From Microcaldota archaeon (GTDB lineage: Archaea; Micrarchaeota; Micrarchaeia; Micrarchaeales; CABMGC01): a stretch of 64,000 bases of DNA. Positions 1-8,371 of the stretch are shown piece by piece (within the stretch, counting starts at the first letter, position 1; every line of letters begins with the position of its first letter). The translations under genes were made by a program, and so were the position numbers. Location: assembly GCA_028866995.1 (NCBI GenBank), contig JAGWHD010000001.1:247218-311217 (forward strand), given 5' to 3'. The notes beneath the pieces were generated by a model, which had not been told where the DNA came from, made no database searches, and saw only the letters and a program-made list of their open reading frames with translations.

Positions 1-2
1 AG

Positions 3-479
3 GCCCTCTACAAGGGATACAGCGTAGCGAACAACTTCATAAGCGACCTTGGCGTTGGGACCACTGCCCCGATATTCAACTCGTCTATAGTGCTCATGGG
101 CATGATGATTGTTGCTGCTGCATACCTGCTTGCAAAGGCAAAGAAGGAGATCTACATGTGCGCGCTGCTGGCGATAGTAGGCATTGCGGCTGCGTGCGTA
201 GGCATCTTCCCGGAGACGACCGGGCTTCCGCACATAGCTGCCGCATCGTGCGCCTTCATGCTTGGCGGAGTCTTCGGCCTGCTCTCCTACAGGATAGTGA
301 AGCTGCCGCTGGGGTACGTGACAGGCGCGCTGGGAATCGTGACCCTCTTTGCTGTCGTATCCTACCTTTTCCTGCACAGCGACTACGGGCTGGGGCATGG
401 CGGCCTTGAGAGGATGATTGCCTACCCGCTCATCATGGTAGTCCTGCTTGTAGGGTCCGCTTTGATCAAGAGCAAGTAA
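3..479 (+). CDS. DUF998-like membrane protein, 3' part only
   Basis: The frame is open from base 3 and already encodes a conserved-looking stretch (NNFISDLGVGTT) before the track's GTG at 90, so the true start lies left of the window. The last 158 residues are visible. They are very hydrophobic, with about five membrane helices. The NFISDLG pattern followed by helices is what I know from the DUF998 family of uncharacterised archaeal and bacterial membrane proteins. No function can be assigned. It converges on the FMN reductase gene with a gap of 3 bp. Confidence 0.7.
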   Translation, partial: ALYKGYSVANNFISDLGVGTTAPIFNSSIVLMGMMIVAAAYLLAKAKKEIYMCALLAIVGIAAACVGIFPETTGLPHIAAASCAFMLGGVFGLLSYRIVKLPLGYVTGALGIVTLFAVVSYLFLHSDYGLGHGGLERMIAYPLIMVVLLVGSALIKSK

Positions 480-482
480 TGA

Positions 483-1043
483 TTAATGTTTCTTCAGCTT
501 CCTTGCCATGTCGACGAGCGCGGAAAGGAGCTTGCCCATCCTGTCCCTAACCTTCTCGTCGGTAAGCTTGCCGTTCACGTCCATCTTGTCCTGAGCGAAA
601 GGGACATAGACCTCAGGCTTGTTGATCGGCACCATGTTAAGGTCGACGAAGACGTGCCTGAGCTGGTCCTGCGACCTTATGCCTCCAAGGTATCCGTCGG
701 ACGCGCTCATGAGCGCGACCGGCTTCCCATACCAGGTGTGGCTTCCAGGCGGCCTTGTCGCCCAGTCCAGCGCGTTCTTTATCACCGGGGTCATTGAATG
801 GTTGTATTCGGGGCTCGCTATGAGCACCGCATCGGCATCCTTTATCCTTTCCTTGAACTGCGCGACCCTCTCCGGAAGAGGGTCCTCGTCGTCCTGGTTG
901 TACAGAGGTATGCCTGCAAGGTCGAATACCTCGAGCTCGACTCCGTCCGGCAGGAACTCCCTGGACGCATTCAGCAGCATCCTGTTGAGAGAGCCTTTCC
1001 TGAGGCTGCCTGCGATGCCGAGTATCCTGATTCTTTCCTGCAT
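483..1043 (-). CDS. NADPH-dependent FMN reductase (flavodoxin-like)
   Basis: This 186-aa protein has the two signatures of the NADPH-dependent FMN reductase/azoreductase family: the FMN phosphate loop GSLRKGSLN (about residues 12-20) and SPEYNHSMTPVIKNALDW (about 77-94). The family uses a flavodoxin fold to reduce FMN, quinones or metals with NADPH in the cytoplasm. Its length is normal for the family. The start is supported by a TATA box about 27 bp upstream, which implies a leaderless mRNA. The physiological substrate cannot be read from sequence; a quinone or azo reductase role is equally possible. Confidence 0.88.
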   Translation of the reverse strand: MQERIRILGIAGSLRKGSLNRMLLNASREFLPDGVELEVFDLAGIPLYNQDDEDPLPERVAQFKERIKDADAVLIASPEYNHSMTPVIKNALDWATRPPGSHTWYGKPVALMSASDGYLGGIRSQDQLRHVFVDLNMVPINKPEVYVPFAQDKMDVNGKLTDEKVRDRMGKLLSALVDMARKLKKH

Positions 1044-1064
1044 GAAGGTTTTCGCTCATTAAAC

Positions 1065-1074
1065 CTATATAAAG
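1065..1074 (-). promoter_or_regulatory. TATA box of the FMN reductase gene
   Basis: On the minus strand CTTTATATAG is centred about 27 bp before the start codon at 1043, the usual archaeal spacing for a transcript starting at or next to the ATG. Confidence 0.6.
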
Positions 1075-1100
1075 AGTTACCGCGCGCTGGATCCTGCAAA

Positions 1101-1110
1101 AGATATTTAA
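1101..1110 (+). promoter_or_regulatory. TATA box of the phosphoribosyltransferase gene
   Basis: AGATATTTAA is centred about 27 bp before the ATG at 1133. It favours that ATG over the track's GTG at 1112, which would lie upstream of the expected transcription start. Confidence 0.55.
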
Positions 1111-1132
1111 GGTGGATTGGCTCAGTAGCTGT

Positions 1133-1627
1133 ATGGGAACGGTTCACGCAGTCAGGACCATGAGGCTCGGCTGGCAGGAGTTCGGGGCAAGGGCAGAGGA
1201 GCTCGCCAGGAGGATAGAGCGTGGGATGGACGGCAGGGGAAGGTATGATATCGTTGTCAGCATAGCCAGGGGAGGGACTCCCCTCGCGATGGTCCTTGCC
1301 GACAGGCTGGATGCAGACATGCAGATAATAGACGTCAAGTCCTACAAGGGTATAAACGAGAGGGTCGAGCCGCAGATAATGTCGAAGCTCAAGGCGAACC
1401 TCAGGGGCAGGAGGGTGCTCGTTGTTGATGACCTCGTTGACGAAGGGCATACGCTGCAGGCTGTCGTAGCTCACGTCAAGGAGAAGGGAGCTGTTGATGT
1501 TGCGACAGCGGTTATGTTCAGGAAGCCGTGGACGAATTTCGAGCCGGATTTCCATTCAGGCGTCACCAAGAGATGGGTTATCTTCCCCTGGGAGGAGGGA
1601 GAGTACAAGAGGCTCATGAGGAAGTAG
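1133..1627 (+). CDS. Phosphoribosyltransferase (hypoxanthine/xanthine type)
   Basis: A type I phosphoribosyltransferase of 164 aa. The PRPP-binding motif VLVVDDLVDEGHTL sits at about residues 95-108, and the SIARGGTPLA loop at about 43-52 matches the pyrophosphate-binding region. Such enzymes transfer ribose-5-phosphate from PRPP to a purine base, giving IMP, XMP or GMP in salvage. Length and motif resemble archaeal Gpt/Hpt1-like proteins, but base specificity cannot be decided. The ATG at 1133 is preferred over the GTG at 1112 because of the TATA box at 1101-1110. Confidence 0.85.
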   Translation: MGTVHAVRTMRLGWQEFGARAEELARRIERGMDGRGRYDIVVSIARGGTPLAMVLADRLDADMQIIDVKSYKGINERVEPQIMSKLKANLRGRRVLVVDDLVDEGHTLQAVVAHVKEKGAVDVATAVMFRKPWTNFEPDFHSGVTKRWVIFPWEEGEYKRLMRK

Positions 1628-1720
1628 AGCCGTAGTTATCTGCAATAGACGTAGCTTGCCGCACGCTTAAATACCTGGAAAACAGCCATATCTGCTGCTG
1701 GGGCATACGGTTCTTCCCAG

Positions 1721-2929
1721 ATGATGATTATCATGACTTCCAGACCGCCCAAGATCGTCGACCCCATATCCAAGAGGGAGATAAACAGGCTCTTCTACGC
1801 TGCGGAGAGGAGGGAGCTTCCTTTCGCTACGCAGGCGGGGTTCGAGCCTTACCAGGAGGGGGTTGTAAGGATAATACGGGACATAGCAAGGCAGCAGGGC
1901 AGCGAGAGACTTAGGATAATGGAGCTGGGTGCGAACGACTGCTCATTCGCCATGGACATCATGGGCAGGCTGGCGAATGATGGCATACGCACAGGCGTTG
2001 ACTACCTAGCTGTCGACTTTTCTGCCAGCGCGCTTGACAAGGGCTACGCAAGATACTCGCAGATGCCAGGCAAGGGCTTCGAGATGGTGCGGAACGTAGA
2101 GGTGCCGGACTCTGCGAAGCCCAATGGAAAGCAGGATAATGTAATCTATCTTGTCCAGAGGGATGCTGCAGGCTTCAAGGATGCATGGGCTTCAGGACTC
2201 GATGTCGTAATCATGAACGAGCTGCTCGACGACCTGAGCTATGATGTATATTTCACGGATAAGGATGGAAGGGCATACAGGCTCGAATGCTCGGTCAGCA
2301 GGCCGCAGCTGAGATGGCAGGTCAACATAGACGCTGAGCGCGTAGATAGGAAGGAGCTGCCGGTGCAGATGCCTCCAAGGTCAGTCACTGCGACATCAGC
2401 AGAGGCCATGGGCATAATCGAGAACGCTGCAGCGCTCCTCAGGAAGGGAGGCGTGATGCTTGTGCACGACTACGGCTTCGCGGACAGGTACGACAGCGTA
2501 GACACATATGGGACCCCTAATGTCAGCTACAAGATAACGCAGGTCAATTTCCCGAAGCATCCGCAGTTGAGCATGCCTTATGACTTCTTCAGAGTGTACG
2601 AGGACGTCGCAGAATTCGCGTTCGAGCCCGCATCGAACATGATACAGGTGACAAGCCCGGTCAACTTCGGGGAGATAGAGGCGAGGCTGGAGAAGGAAGG
2701 CAAGGTGCTCATACTGCCGCACGGCAGGATAATACTCCACAAGATGCAGAGGGGCGAATCGCTGGCGAAAGGAGACGATGTCTTCATGAGCGAGTTCGGA
2801 CTTATGGAGCAGGACGAGACGGTTGCAGGAATAATGGACTCGCTGAAGCCGAGGCAGCAGGAGATAATAGACTACCACGGAAAACTGTATTCGCCGGACT
2901 TCTACGACCTAGTTTTCCTGAAGCGATGA
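1721..2929 (+). CDS. Putative SAM-dependent methyltransferase, MidA/NDUFAF7-like
   Basis: A 402-aa protein with a Rossmann methyltransferase core. IMELGANDCSFA (about 65-76) resembles the SAM-binding glycine loop, DYLAVDFSASAL follows as the acidic ribose-binding strand, and MNELLDDLSYDVY plus GGVMLVHDYGF resemble the ANEFFDALP and DYG segments of the MidA/NDUFAF7 (DUF185) family. Mitochondrial NDUFAF7 methylates an arginine of complex I; no archaeal substrate is known to me. ATGs at 1721, 1724 and 1733 are all possible starts. A TATA-like CTTAAATACC near 1664 would give a short leader. Confidence 0.55.
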   Translation: MMIIMTSRPPKIVDPISKREINRLFYAAERRELPFATQAGFEPYQEGVVRIIRDIARQQGSERLRIMELGANDCSFAMDIMGRLANDGIRTGVDYLAVDFSASALDKGYARYSQMPGKGFEMVRNVEVPDSAKPNGKQDNVIYLVQRDAAGFKDAWASGLDVVIMNELLDDLSYDVYFTDKDGRAYRLECSVSRPQLRWQVNIDAERVDRKELPVQMPPRSVTATSAEAMGIIENAAALLRKGGVMLVHDYGFADRYDSVDTYGTPNVSYKITQVNFPKHPQLSMPYDFFRVYEDVAEFAFEPASNMIQVTSPVNFGEIEARLEKEGKVLILPHGRIILHKMQRGESLAKGDDVFMSEFGLMEQDETVAGIMDSLKPRQQEIIDYHGKLYSPDFYDLVFLKR

Positions 2930-2936
2930 TGGCGTT

Positions 2937-3422
2937 TTAGCCTCCCAGGGCCTTCAATGCGATGTAGACAAGTATCCCAGGCCATAAGACTGCTTTTACA
3001 ACTCCGAGGATGCCCATCCAAAAGCTCGTGGCTGTAGATAGATAATATACGAGCGCGCCTAGGAATCCTAGTCCGTAAACCGCGCCGCCCATACCGTATC
3101 CGCCGCACCCGCGCCACTTGTTCTCCCATTTCTTGTCCATTTTCTCATCCCACTTGAATGATGAATCGTGCCTCATCTTGTTCTGCATCCACCACTTACC
3201 TTGTTTCATCCCGAACGATGCCCATACTGCTCCCATCAGTGCCACAAAAATCAGGAACATGACGATTACGGCTGCAAGGTTCTGGTATATGCTGTAGCTG
3301 CCGGCATAGAAGAAGAGCCACAGAATTGCGCCTGCGACTGTGCCGAAGAAGACGATTATGGATAAGCCTACCCTCCAGTCCATGCCTTCCATGAACCCTT
3401 GGCCCGTATTTTTACCAGCCAT
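2937..3422 (-). CDS. Hypothetical four-helix membrane protein
   Basis: I do not recognise this 161-aa protein. It has two membrane helices near residues 17-38 and 45-68, a charged Trp/Lys-rich cytoplasmic or external loop (KWWMQNKMRHDSSFKWDEKMDKKWENKW), a Gly-rich stretch, then two more helices near the C terminus. The start is supported by a TATA box (CATATAAAG on the minus strand) about 30 bp upstream. It converges on the methyltransferase gene with a gap of 7 bp and stands alone transcriptionally. Confidence 0.6.
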   Translation of the reverse strand: MAGKNTGQGFMEGMDWRVGLSIIVFFGTVAGAILWLFFYAGSYSIYQNLAAVIVMFLIFVALMGAVWASFGMKQGKWWMQNKMRHDSSFKWDEKMDKKWENKWRGCGGYGMGGAVYGLGFLGALVYYLSTATSFWMGILGVVKAVLWPGILVYIALKALGG

Positions 3423-3587
3423 GGTATCTGATATTATTTGGGGATTACACTTTATATGAGTTTTTGATTTTGCATAATCCGGTTATAGAGATTGACATCA
3501 TAAAACTAGGACTGGGATGCAACTGGATAAGGCTTGGCGCTATATGTGATCCTAGCTTTATACGCCTTGCAAAGGCAGTTGAACGCG

Positions 3588-4751
3588 TCACTTAAGCCCA
3601 AAAAGGTTTTTGAAGAATGTCACTATTTTATCGATTATGGATGGTTGGCCCGCCTGAGTGCCCGAATTATCCTGGCTTATTGTGGTCGTTTGGACGGTCG
3701 TGATAGCAGTAGTATATACAGTTGATGCTGCAGATGTCGCGCTCTGGTTCACCGTTGTGGTTTGAGGTTGTTCGTTTGGTTTGGCATAGTACAGGCCGCC
3801 GCCATAATACATCGAATAGCTAGGTAGCTGGAATTGGGGCTGCCCATAATAACCGAAGATCATCACGTTGCCATTCACAAATCCGTAGATTTCACTGCTG
3901 TCCACGGCGAACCTTTCCAGGCTCCAGTTCATTCCGTCTTTCGATGTTGCGACCAGGCTCGGATTGGACAGGCCGCCAATTGTAGGATGCTGGACCTTTA
4001 CAAGCCCCGTGTCAAGATACATTACCCACGTATCGTTCTGCAATTCATAGACAAGGGGATGGCTTTCGCCGCTTATCGCATATCCTGCGATGCTAAGGTT
4101 CGAACCTATCCTGATTCCTGGATCCTGAGTGAAAATGAATCCATCTGCTGAAGAATAACTGATGACCTGCGTTCGGCCGTCTATCGGGCTGCTTCCAGAG
4201 ACAAAGTAAGCCCAGTATGCCTTGAAGGTGCCGTTATTCAGGAGCAGCACCTGCGGGGCTCCAACAGACTTTTTCCCGGCAGGCAATTGCATCTGGACTT
4301 GCTTATTGGTCCTGCTAAAATTCAACCCGCCATTCGACTGGAATATACCGCATCCGGAGTATAGCCGAATGGTGCCATTCTGAAGCCGCATTACAGAGCC
4401 CTGCCATGGCGGGCACGGGAACCCCTGGTTCGTTGCCCGTGCGCCGTTATCGGCTGACCAATGGATGCCGTCCCTAGTGGTTGCACTGTCTATTGTTCCT
4501 GAACTTCCTTGGGTATTGTACTGCCCCGTCGGTTCGGTGAAATTTGAGTAATACATCCTATAGGTGCCGTTTCCGAGAGGCAGTATGGCCGCGTCGGCGT
4601 AATTGAATCGTATGCTACCTGCAGTTTGTGGAGGAAATATTGCTGCGATGGCACTCCAGTTGGCGGCAGGACTTATGTTCAACTTGTACTGCGCGCTGGC
4701 GACCTGCGCAAGGCAGAGGAGTCCCGCAAGTATTGCATAGAGCTTCAGCAT
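3588..4751 (-). CDS. Secreted beta-propeller (sialidase/GH43-like) protein
   Basis: A 387-aa exported protein. Residues 1-19 (MLKLYAILAGLLCLAQVASA) form a clear Sec signal peptide ending in an A-X-A site. The rest shows repeated propeller-blade motifs with Asp-box-like S-x-DG-x-x-W units (TTRDGIHWS, TSKDGMNWS, SSADGFIF), as in sialidase and GH43-type folds. A Thr/Ser-rich linker precedes an amphipathic C-terminal segment (FFKNLFGLK) that could associate with the membrane. The track extends the ORF to 4901, but a TATA box at 4772-4781 fixes the start at 4751. Many N-x-S/T sequons fit a glycosylated surface protein. No catalytic residues can be assigned. Confidence 0.65.
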   Translation of the reverse strand: MLKLYAILAGLLCLAQVASAQYKLNISPAANWSAIAAIFPPQTAGSIRFNYADAAILPLGNGTYRMYYSNFTEPTGQYNTQGSSGTIDSATTRDGIHWSADNGARATNQGFPCPPWQGSVMRLQNGTIRLYSGCGIFQSNGGLNFSRTNKQVQMQLPAGKKSVGAPQVLLLNNGTFKAYWAYFVSGSSPIDGRTQVISYSSADGFIFTQDPGIRIGSNLSIAGYAISGESHPLVYELQNDTWVMYLDTGLVKVQHPTIGGLSNPSLVATSKDGMNWSLERFAVDSSEIYGFVNGNVMIFGYYGQPQFQLPSYSMYYGGGLYYAKPNEQPQTTTVNQSATSAASTVYTTAITTVQTTTISQDNSGTQAGQPSIIDKIVTFFKNLFGLK

Positions 4752-4771
4752 GCTATCTAGTAAGACATCAA

Positions 4772-4781
4772 GATTTATAAT
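4772..4781 (-). promoter_or_regulatory. TATA box of the beta-propeller gene
   Basis: ATTATAAATC on the minus strand lies about 25 bp upstream of the ATG at 4751 and rules out the longer N terminus in the ORF track. Confidence 0.6.
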
Positions 4782-4810
4782 CTGGCATAACTGACGCATC
4801 CCGTAGACGC

Positions 4811-6556
4811 CTATGCGCTGCTGTTGGCCGGGTTGTAATTGTTGAATGTTGAATTGCTGAAGCCGTTGGGTATTGTGACCGGCTCTCCGACAGTTGCCCA
4901 TGCAGGGTTTGCAGTTGAATTTATCTGGTTCACTGCAAGATAGAACGCGCCTATGTTGGAATATTGGCGCTGGCCTATGGTCCTGGAGAAGTTGAAGTTC
5001 GTTGAGATGTTCAGCACCGCTGCAGGCTGTCCGTTTATCGATGTGACAGCGGAGAGTCCGATTACGAAATTGTTGTAGCGCGTTGACTGCCCCACGTACA
5101 GTTTAGTATACTGCGCGGCTTGGTCGGAGTTCTGCTGGATGACATTGACCGCTATCGTGGTCGCATGGTCGGATCCTGAACCGTTGCTTGCCTGCCCAGT
5201 AAAGCCGCAATGCGTGGGTTCTGACTTGCAGTAATCCTGGCATTGCGACTCAGGCACTCCGGCTTTCTTGCAGTATGCCAAAGCAGCAGCCATGGCGGAT
5301 GCATTTTCAGACGAGCCAGGGGATCCGCCTGTCCCGACCGTAGGCGTGATAACGATTTGCGGGGCAGGAGCGCTTAGCATGGAAGTGCTTGACAGGTGCG
5401 ATATGAAAAAGCTTGCAGTCGCATTCGTTATGTTGGCCAGGCTCGGGTGTATCGTGCTGTTCGGCGGATTCGGGATGAGCTCGTGGTCTCCATTGTACAC
5501 GATTATAAGCTCCGCGTTGTCGTTCCCGTAGGCCTTGAGCTTGTTGTAGAAGCTGACGCTCTGAGATTCCTGCGTCAGGGTGTCGTTGTTGCCCTGCACG
5601 ACCATTATCGGGGGCTCACCCCGCACCACAAAGTCCACGCCATCGGCCCAGCTTATTATCGTGGTATTGAGCCTGAAGGCCTGGCTGAATATTGTTGCAA
5701 GGTCAGGGGTAGACTTGTTGATAAGATCAAGGATGAACTTGGAGCTCGGCATATTCTCGCTGCCGTAATAGTCCACAGCCGCATATGGCCTTGATGGTAT
5801 GCTTTCATATTCGCCGTGGGTGAGATTGCCGTGCATGACAAGGTCAGGCGGATTCTGCCATGGGGCGGTGCCGTTCAGGACTGCAGCAAGGCCGGACAGC
5901 TGCCCGCCGACGCTGTTGCCGAAGGTGCCTATATGGTTCTGGTCGCCGTCGAAGCTGTACGAGTAGTACCTCAGGAAGCGCATTGCACAAAGAACATCGT
6001 CGGTCTGGTTCGGGTATGGGTAGTCGGGCGCAAGTAGGTAGTTAATCGACGCCACCACGAACCCGCGACCCACAAGGCTAAGTATCAATGGCGACATGTC
6101 TCCGTTGAACCTGGTCTTGTTGCCTGATGTGAAGCCTCCGCCGAATATGTAGAGGGCGATGGGTCTCGTGCCGTTGGACATGTCAGAGGGCCCGAGAGGC
6201 CTGTCCGCATACAGGTCCATGAGCAATGGCTGCCCTCTGTACGTGCAGTACGTTATGTTAGAGGCAATGTACATGGTGCTGTTGGCCAGCGAATACAGAG
6301 CCATCCTCCTTGGCGAATTCTCGAAACCCATGCCTACAGGTGTAGTTGTGGGCAGCGCGGCCAGCAGTCCGTTTATCGGAACCCAGCTGATGTTGATGCT
6401 GTTTCTATAGTCTGTCGTCAGCTTTGAGGCGTTGTAGCTTTCCACTTTGTAGTTTGGATTTGCCCCTCCCATGAGGAGCATAAACACTACAGCGGCTATA
6501 GCAAGAACAACCAGGACAACCGCTATAGCAACTATTATTTTCTTTTTTACACCCAA
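4811..6556 (-). CDS. Membrane-anchored alpha/beta hydrolase (esterase/lipase-like)
   Basis: A 581-aa protein with one N-terminal membrane helix (about 7-30) and an external alpha/beta hydrolase domain. The oxyanion segment reads FGGGF (138-142) in place of HGGG, the nucleophile elbow is GNSVGG (Ser215), and GNNDTLT (Asp325) and GDHEL (His358) complete a plausible triad. The remaining 200 residues hold a Cys-rich stretch and a second domain of unknown function rich in N-x-S/T. The start codon is TTG (TTGGGTGTAAAA); no ATG occurs before the membrane helix. It likely hydrolyses carboxyl esters at the cell surface. It lies 59 bp upstream of the beta-propeller gene on the same strand. Confidence 0.75.
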   Translation of the reverse strand: MGVKKKIIVAIAVVLVVLAIAAVVFMLLMGGANPNYKVESYNASKLTTDYRNSINISWVPINGLLAALPTTTPVGMGFENSPRRMALYSLANSTMYIASNITYCTYRGQPLLMDLYADRPLGPSDMSNGTRPIALYIFGGGFTSGNKTRFNGDMSPLILSLVGRGFVVASINYLLAPDYPYPNQTDDVLCAMRFLRYYSYSFDGDQNHIGTFGNSVGGQLSGLAAVLNGTAPWQNPPDLVMHGNLTHGEYESIPSRPYAAVDYYGSENMPSSKFILDLINKSTPDLATIFSQAFRLNTTIISWADGVDFVVRGEPPIMVVQGNNDTLTQESQSVSFYNKLKAYGNDNAELIIVYNGDHELIPNPPNSTIHPSLANITNATASFFISHLSSTSMLSAPAPQIVITPTVGTGGSPGSSENASAMAAALAYCKKAGVPESQCQDYCKSEPTHCGFTGQASNGSGSDHATTIAVNVIQQNSDQAAQYTKLYVGQSTRYNNFVIGLSAVTSINGQPAAVLNISTNFNFSRTIGQRQYSNIGAFYLAVNQINSTANPAWATVGEPVTIPNGFSNSTFNNYNPANSSA

Positions 6557-6643
6557 ATTATCCAGTTTCTATGTCTAAGGCAAAAATTAAAAATGACTCT
6601 GGAGTTTATAACTGGATTATATTTTGTCGTCGTAAAACGAAAT

Positions 6644-6716
6644 CGGGGAGACCGTGATTTGAACACGGGTCGCGAGCTCCCAAAGCTCGAAGCCTACCAA
6701 GCTAGCCTATCTCCCC
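6644..6716 (-). tRNA. tRNA-Pro(TGG)
   Basis: On the minus strand the 7-bp acceptor stem GGGGAGA/TCTCCCC, D stem, anticodon stem CGAGC/GCTCG with loop TTTGGGA (anticodon TGG) and T arm CCGTG-TTCAAAT-CACGG all fold. It has 73 nt, no intron, discriminator G and no encoded CCA. The variable region is short (4 nt). A TATA box ATTTAAATAT lies at 6741-6750. Confidence 0.95.
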
Positions 6717-6740
6717 TTGAGAATGAGATTGCCGTCAGGG

Positions 6741-6750
6741 ATATTTAAAT
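6741..6750 (-). promoter_or_regulatory. TATA box of tRNA-Pro
   Basis: The near-palindromic ATATTTAAAT is centred about 29 bp before the mature 5' end of tRNA-Pro at 6716. Confidence 0.55.
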
Positions 6751-6764
6751 GGTTGCGGCTGCGG

Positions 6765-7217
6765 CTACTGCTGCCCAGTGTCGTATACCAGCACGCAGGA
6801 ACCGTCCATTACTGTGCAGCTCATGTTGCCAATGACATAGTACATGGCGCAGACCACGGATCCTGTCCTGTTGCTTATGCTGCCGAACTGCCGCTGGTAC
6901 GAAGCCTTGTAAGCGCTGTTTATGCAGACCGCCTGTGAAGGCGCGTTGTTCCAGCACTGGCTTATCCTGGCAAGCTCGCAGTCGGATGAGGGGTTTGCCG
7001 CGAACACTGAGTAGTTGAACGCGAAGCCCTCGTTGAGCGAGTTGTTCAGCTCCGCAGAGGCGTTCACTATGGTAATCGTCGCGTTCGTGCCGCCGTGCGG
7101 CGGTACCGTACCGGTTGCATTGGAAGGCGGCTTGCTAGACGAGTAGGTCGCAAGGGACGCGACTATCAGGACGAAGATAGATATTGATACTATGAACATC
7201 ATGCTTTCGGATACCAT
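6765..7217 (-). CDS. Hypothetical membrane-anchored Cys-containing surface protein
   Basis: A 150-aa protein with one N-terminal membrane helix (about 7-25), a Ser/Pro/Thr/Asn linker, and an external domain of about 100 residues with six cysteines (DCELARISQCW, AVCINS, VVCAMY, MSCTVMDGSC). The even Cys count and several N-x-S/T sites suggest a disulfide-bonded, glycosylated ectodomain. It resembles the architecture, not the sequence, of the Cys-repeat protein at 29764-30846. No family is recognised. Confidence 0.6.
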   Translation of the reverse strand: MVSESMMFIVSISIFVLIVASLATYSSSKPPSNATGTVPPHGGTNATITIVNASAELNNSLNEGFAFNYSVFAANPSSDCELARISQCWNNAPSQAVCINSAYKASYQRQFGSISNRTGSVVCAMYYVIGNMSCTVMDGSCVLVYDTGQQ

Positions 7218-7270
7218 GATGCTAGCTTCTCAACAAAGCCTTTTAACGCTTTTCAGGAACGGCGCATGCG

Positions 7271-7720
7271 TTACTTCTTTTTCTTCGCGCCAGGCAGTCT
7301 TCCTTTCGGCATCGGAGGCATCTTGAGGTTCGAGTAGACGTCTGCAAGCATCTCCTGGTTGACATCGAAGTCGAACTTGAGCGCAGTCACTATCTTCCTG
7401 AACATGTAGATCCATGCTGCCTGCTGGTGCTCCTGGCTCGCCTGCTTGATCACGCTCTTTGCCTCTGGCTCATCTATCTTGACTATGAAATCTGCAAGGT
7501 TGTTGAAGCTCCTTCTCTTGCCGCCGATCATCTTCTCGACGTATTCGTCTATCATGAAGGTGTTAATGCCAAGCATCTCGAAGGACTTCCTGTCCAATGC
7601 CTGCCTTATTGAGGCCAGCTGGAACGCCACCTCCTCGGGGCCCGTGTTGTCCCTGCAGGACATCTTCTTCACAGATACCCAGTCATTGACCTTCGCGGTG
7701 AAGAGTATAGAGTCTTCCAT
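7271..7720 (-). CDS. Conserved hypothetical protein, paralogue A
   Basis: A 149-aa soluble protein with a basic tail (GAKKKK). It is a clear paralogue of the product of the gene just upstream: both share the order F-x-AKxxxW, PEEhxxQhxxhRxAhDRKxFEhLxI, a GKxxxxxxL turn and a C-terminal FDF segment. The start follows the upstream stop by 4 nt, with a Shine-Dalgarno match (AGAGGAAGTGAT) inside the end of that gene, so the two are translated from one mRNA. Function is unknown; being last in an operon led by eL40 hints at a translation or RNA link. Confidence 0.6.
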   Translation of the reverse strand: MEDSILFTAKVNDWVSVKKMSCRDNTGPEEVAFQLASIRQALDRKSFEMLGINTFMIDEYVEKMIGGKRRSFNNLADFIVKIDEPEAKSVIKQASQEHQQAAWIYMFRKIVTALKFDFDVNQEMLADVYSNLKMPPMPKGRLPGAKKKK

Positions 7721-7724
7721 CGCA

Positions 7725-8114
7725 TCACTTCCTCTTTCCGCTCAGGTAGAAATCGAAACCGAGGTTGGAGCTTATGCATCTTATGAGATATGAGGATGCG
7801 ACCTTCTCCAGCTCCGGCTTTTCGCCACAAGCCTTGAGTATTATACCGCTGCCCTCCTTCGAGCCTATCTCCCTGAAGGCTTCTGAAAGTCCTGATACAC
7901 CTTTCTTTCCCTTGCTGACAGATGCGGCATACGCGTCGAGCGACTTCGTGTCTATGTTCAATATCTCGAACGCCTTCCTGTCCACAGCTGTCCTCAGCTC
8001 GCTAATCTGTTTTACTATCTCCTCAGGAGAAGAGCCTTCCGGTATGGGAATGACCTTCGACGCGGACCATCCCCTGTACTTGGCTGAGAACTCGATCGCG
8101 TCCTGGGAGGGCAT
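7725..8114 (-). CDS. Conserved hypothetical protein, paralogue B
   Basis: A 129-aa soluble protein homologous to the neighbouring 149-aa product (shared DRKAFEIL/DRKSFEML helix and C-terminal FDF), so the pair arose by tandem duplication. It lacks the basic tail of its sibling but ends in SGKRK. AAAGGT lies a few bases upstream of the ATG as a ribosome-binding site. It is the third gene of the eL40 operon. No known domain is recognised. Confidence 0.6.
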   Translation of the reverse strand: MPSQDAIEFSAKYRGWSASKVIPIPEGSSPEEIVKQISELRTAVDRKAFEILNIDTKSLDAYAASVSKGKKGVSGLSEAFREIGSKEGSGIILKACGEKPELEKVASSYLIRCISSNLGFDFYLSGKRK

Positions 8115-8124
8115 TGGAGGACCT

Positions 8125-8358
8125 TTAGGCTGCTCCCTGTATCACGTAGTATCCTGACGCCTTCTCCCTTGCGACCCTCTTGACCACGTTCTTGGTCGTG
8201 AGCGAGACGAGAGCGTTGTTGACCATGCTCTTGGGCCTGTTGCACTTCTTCGCTATGTCGTCTGCCGTCTTCTTCTTATCCTCTGAGGTGGCGCCTATGT
8301 CCTTCATAGCCTGCACCACGAGGCTTTCTATAGGGTTCAGATCTGCCATTGACATCAT
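8125..8358 (-). CDS. Small winged-helix DNA-binding protein
   Basis: A 77-aa protein that is essentially one winged helix: an N-terminal helix (IESLVVQAMKDIG), a helix-turn-helix (TADDIAKKCNRPKSMVNNALVSL) and a wing (KRVAREKASGYYVI). Single-domain winged helices of this size in archaea are usually transcription factors or nucleoid-type proteins. The start could be 8358, 8355 or 8349; the last has a GGATGAT site at good spacing. It lies between eL40 and the two paralogous unknowns and may regulate this operon. Confidence 0.65.
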   Translation of the reverse strand: MMSMADLNPIESLVVQAMKDIGATSEDKKKTADDIAKKCNRPKSMVNNALVSLTTKNVVKRVAREKASGYYVIQGAA

Positions 8359-8371
8359 CCTTTGTTAATCG

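Noticed and set aside
971-1555. 194-aa minus-strand ORF
   Set aside because: It lies antisense to the phosphoribosyltransferase, which has an intact PRPP motif, and has no protein-like features.
4092-4105. GGTTCGAACC resembling a tRNA T arm
   Set aside because: It lies inside the beta-propeller coding frame and has no flanking acceptor or anticodon stems.
6620-6633. 14-bp repeat TATTTTGTCGTCGT shared with 9275-9288
   Set aside because: Both copies are intergenic, but a 14-bp match is expected by chance several times in 64 kb, and neither has a consistent position relative to a gene.
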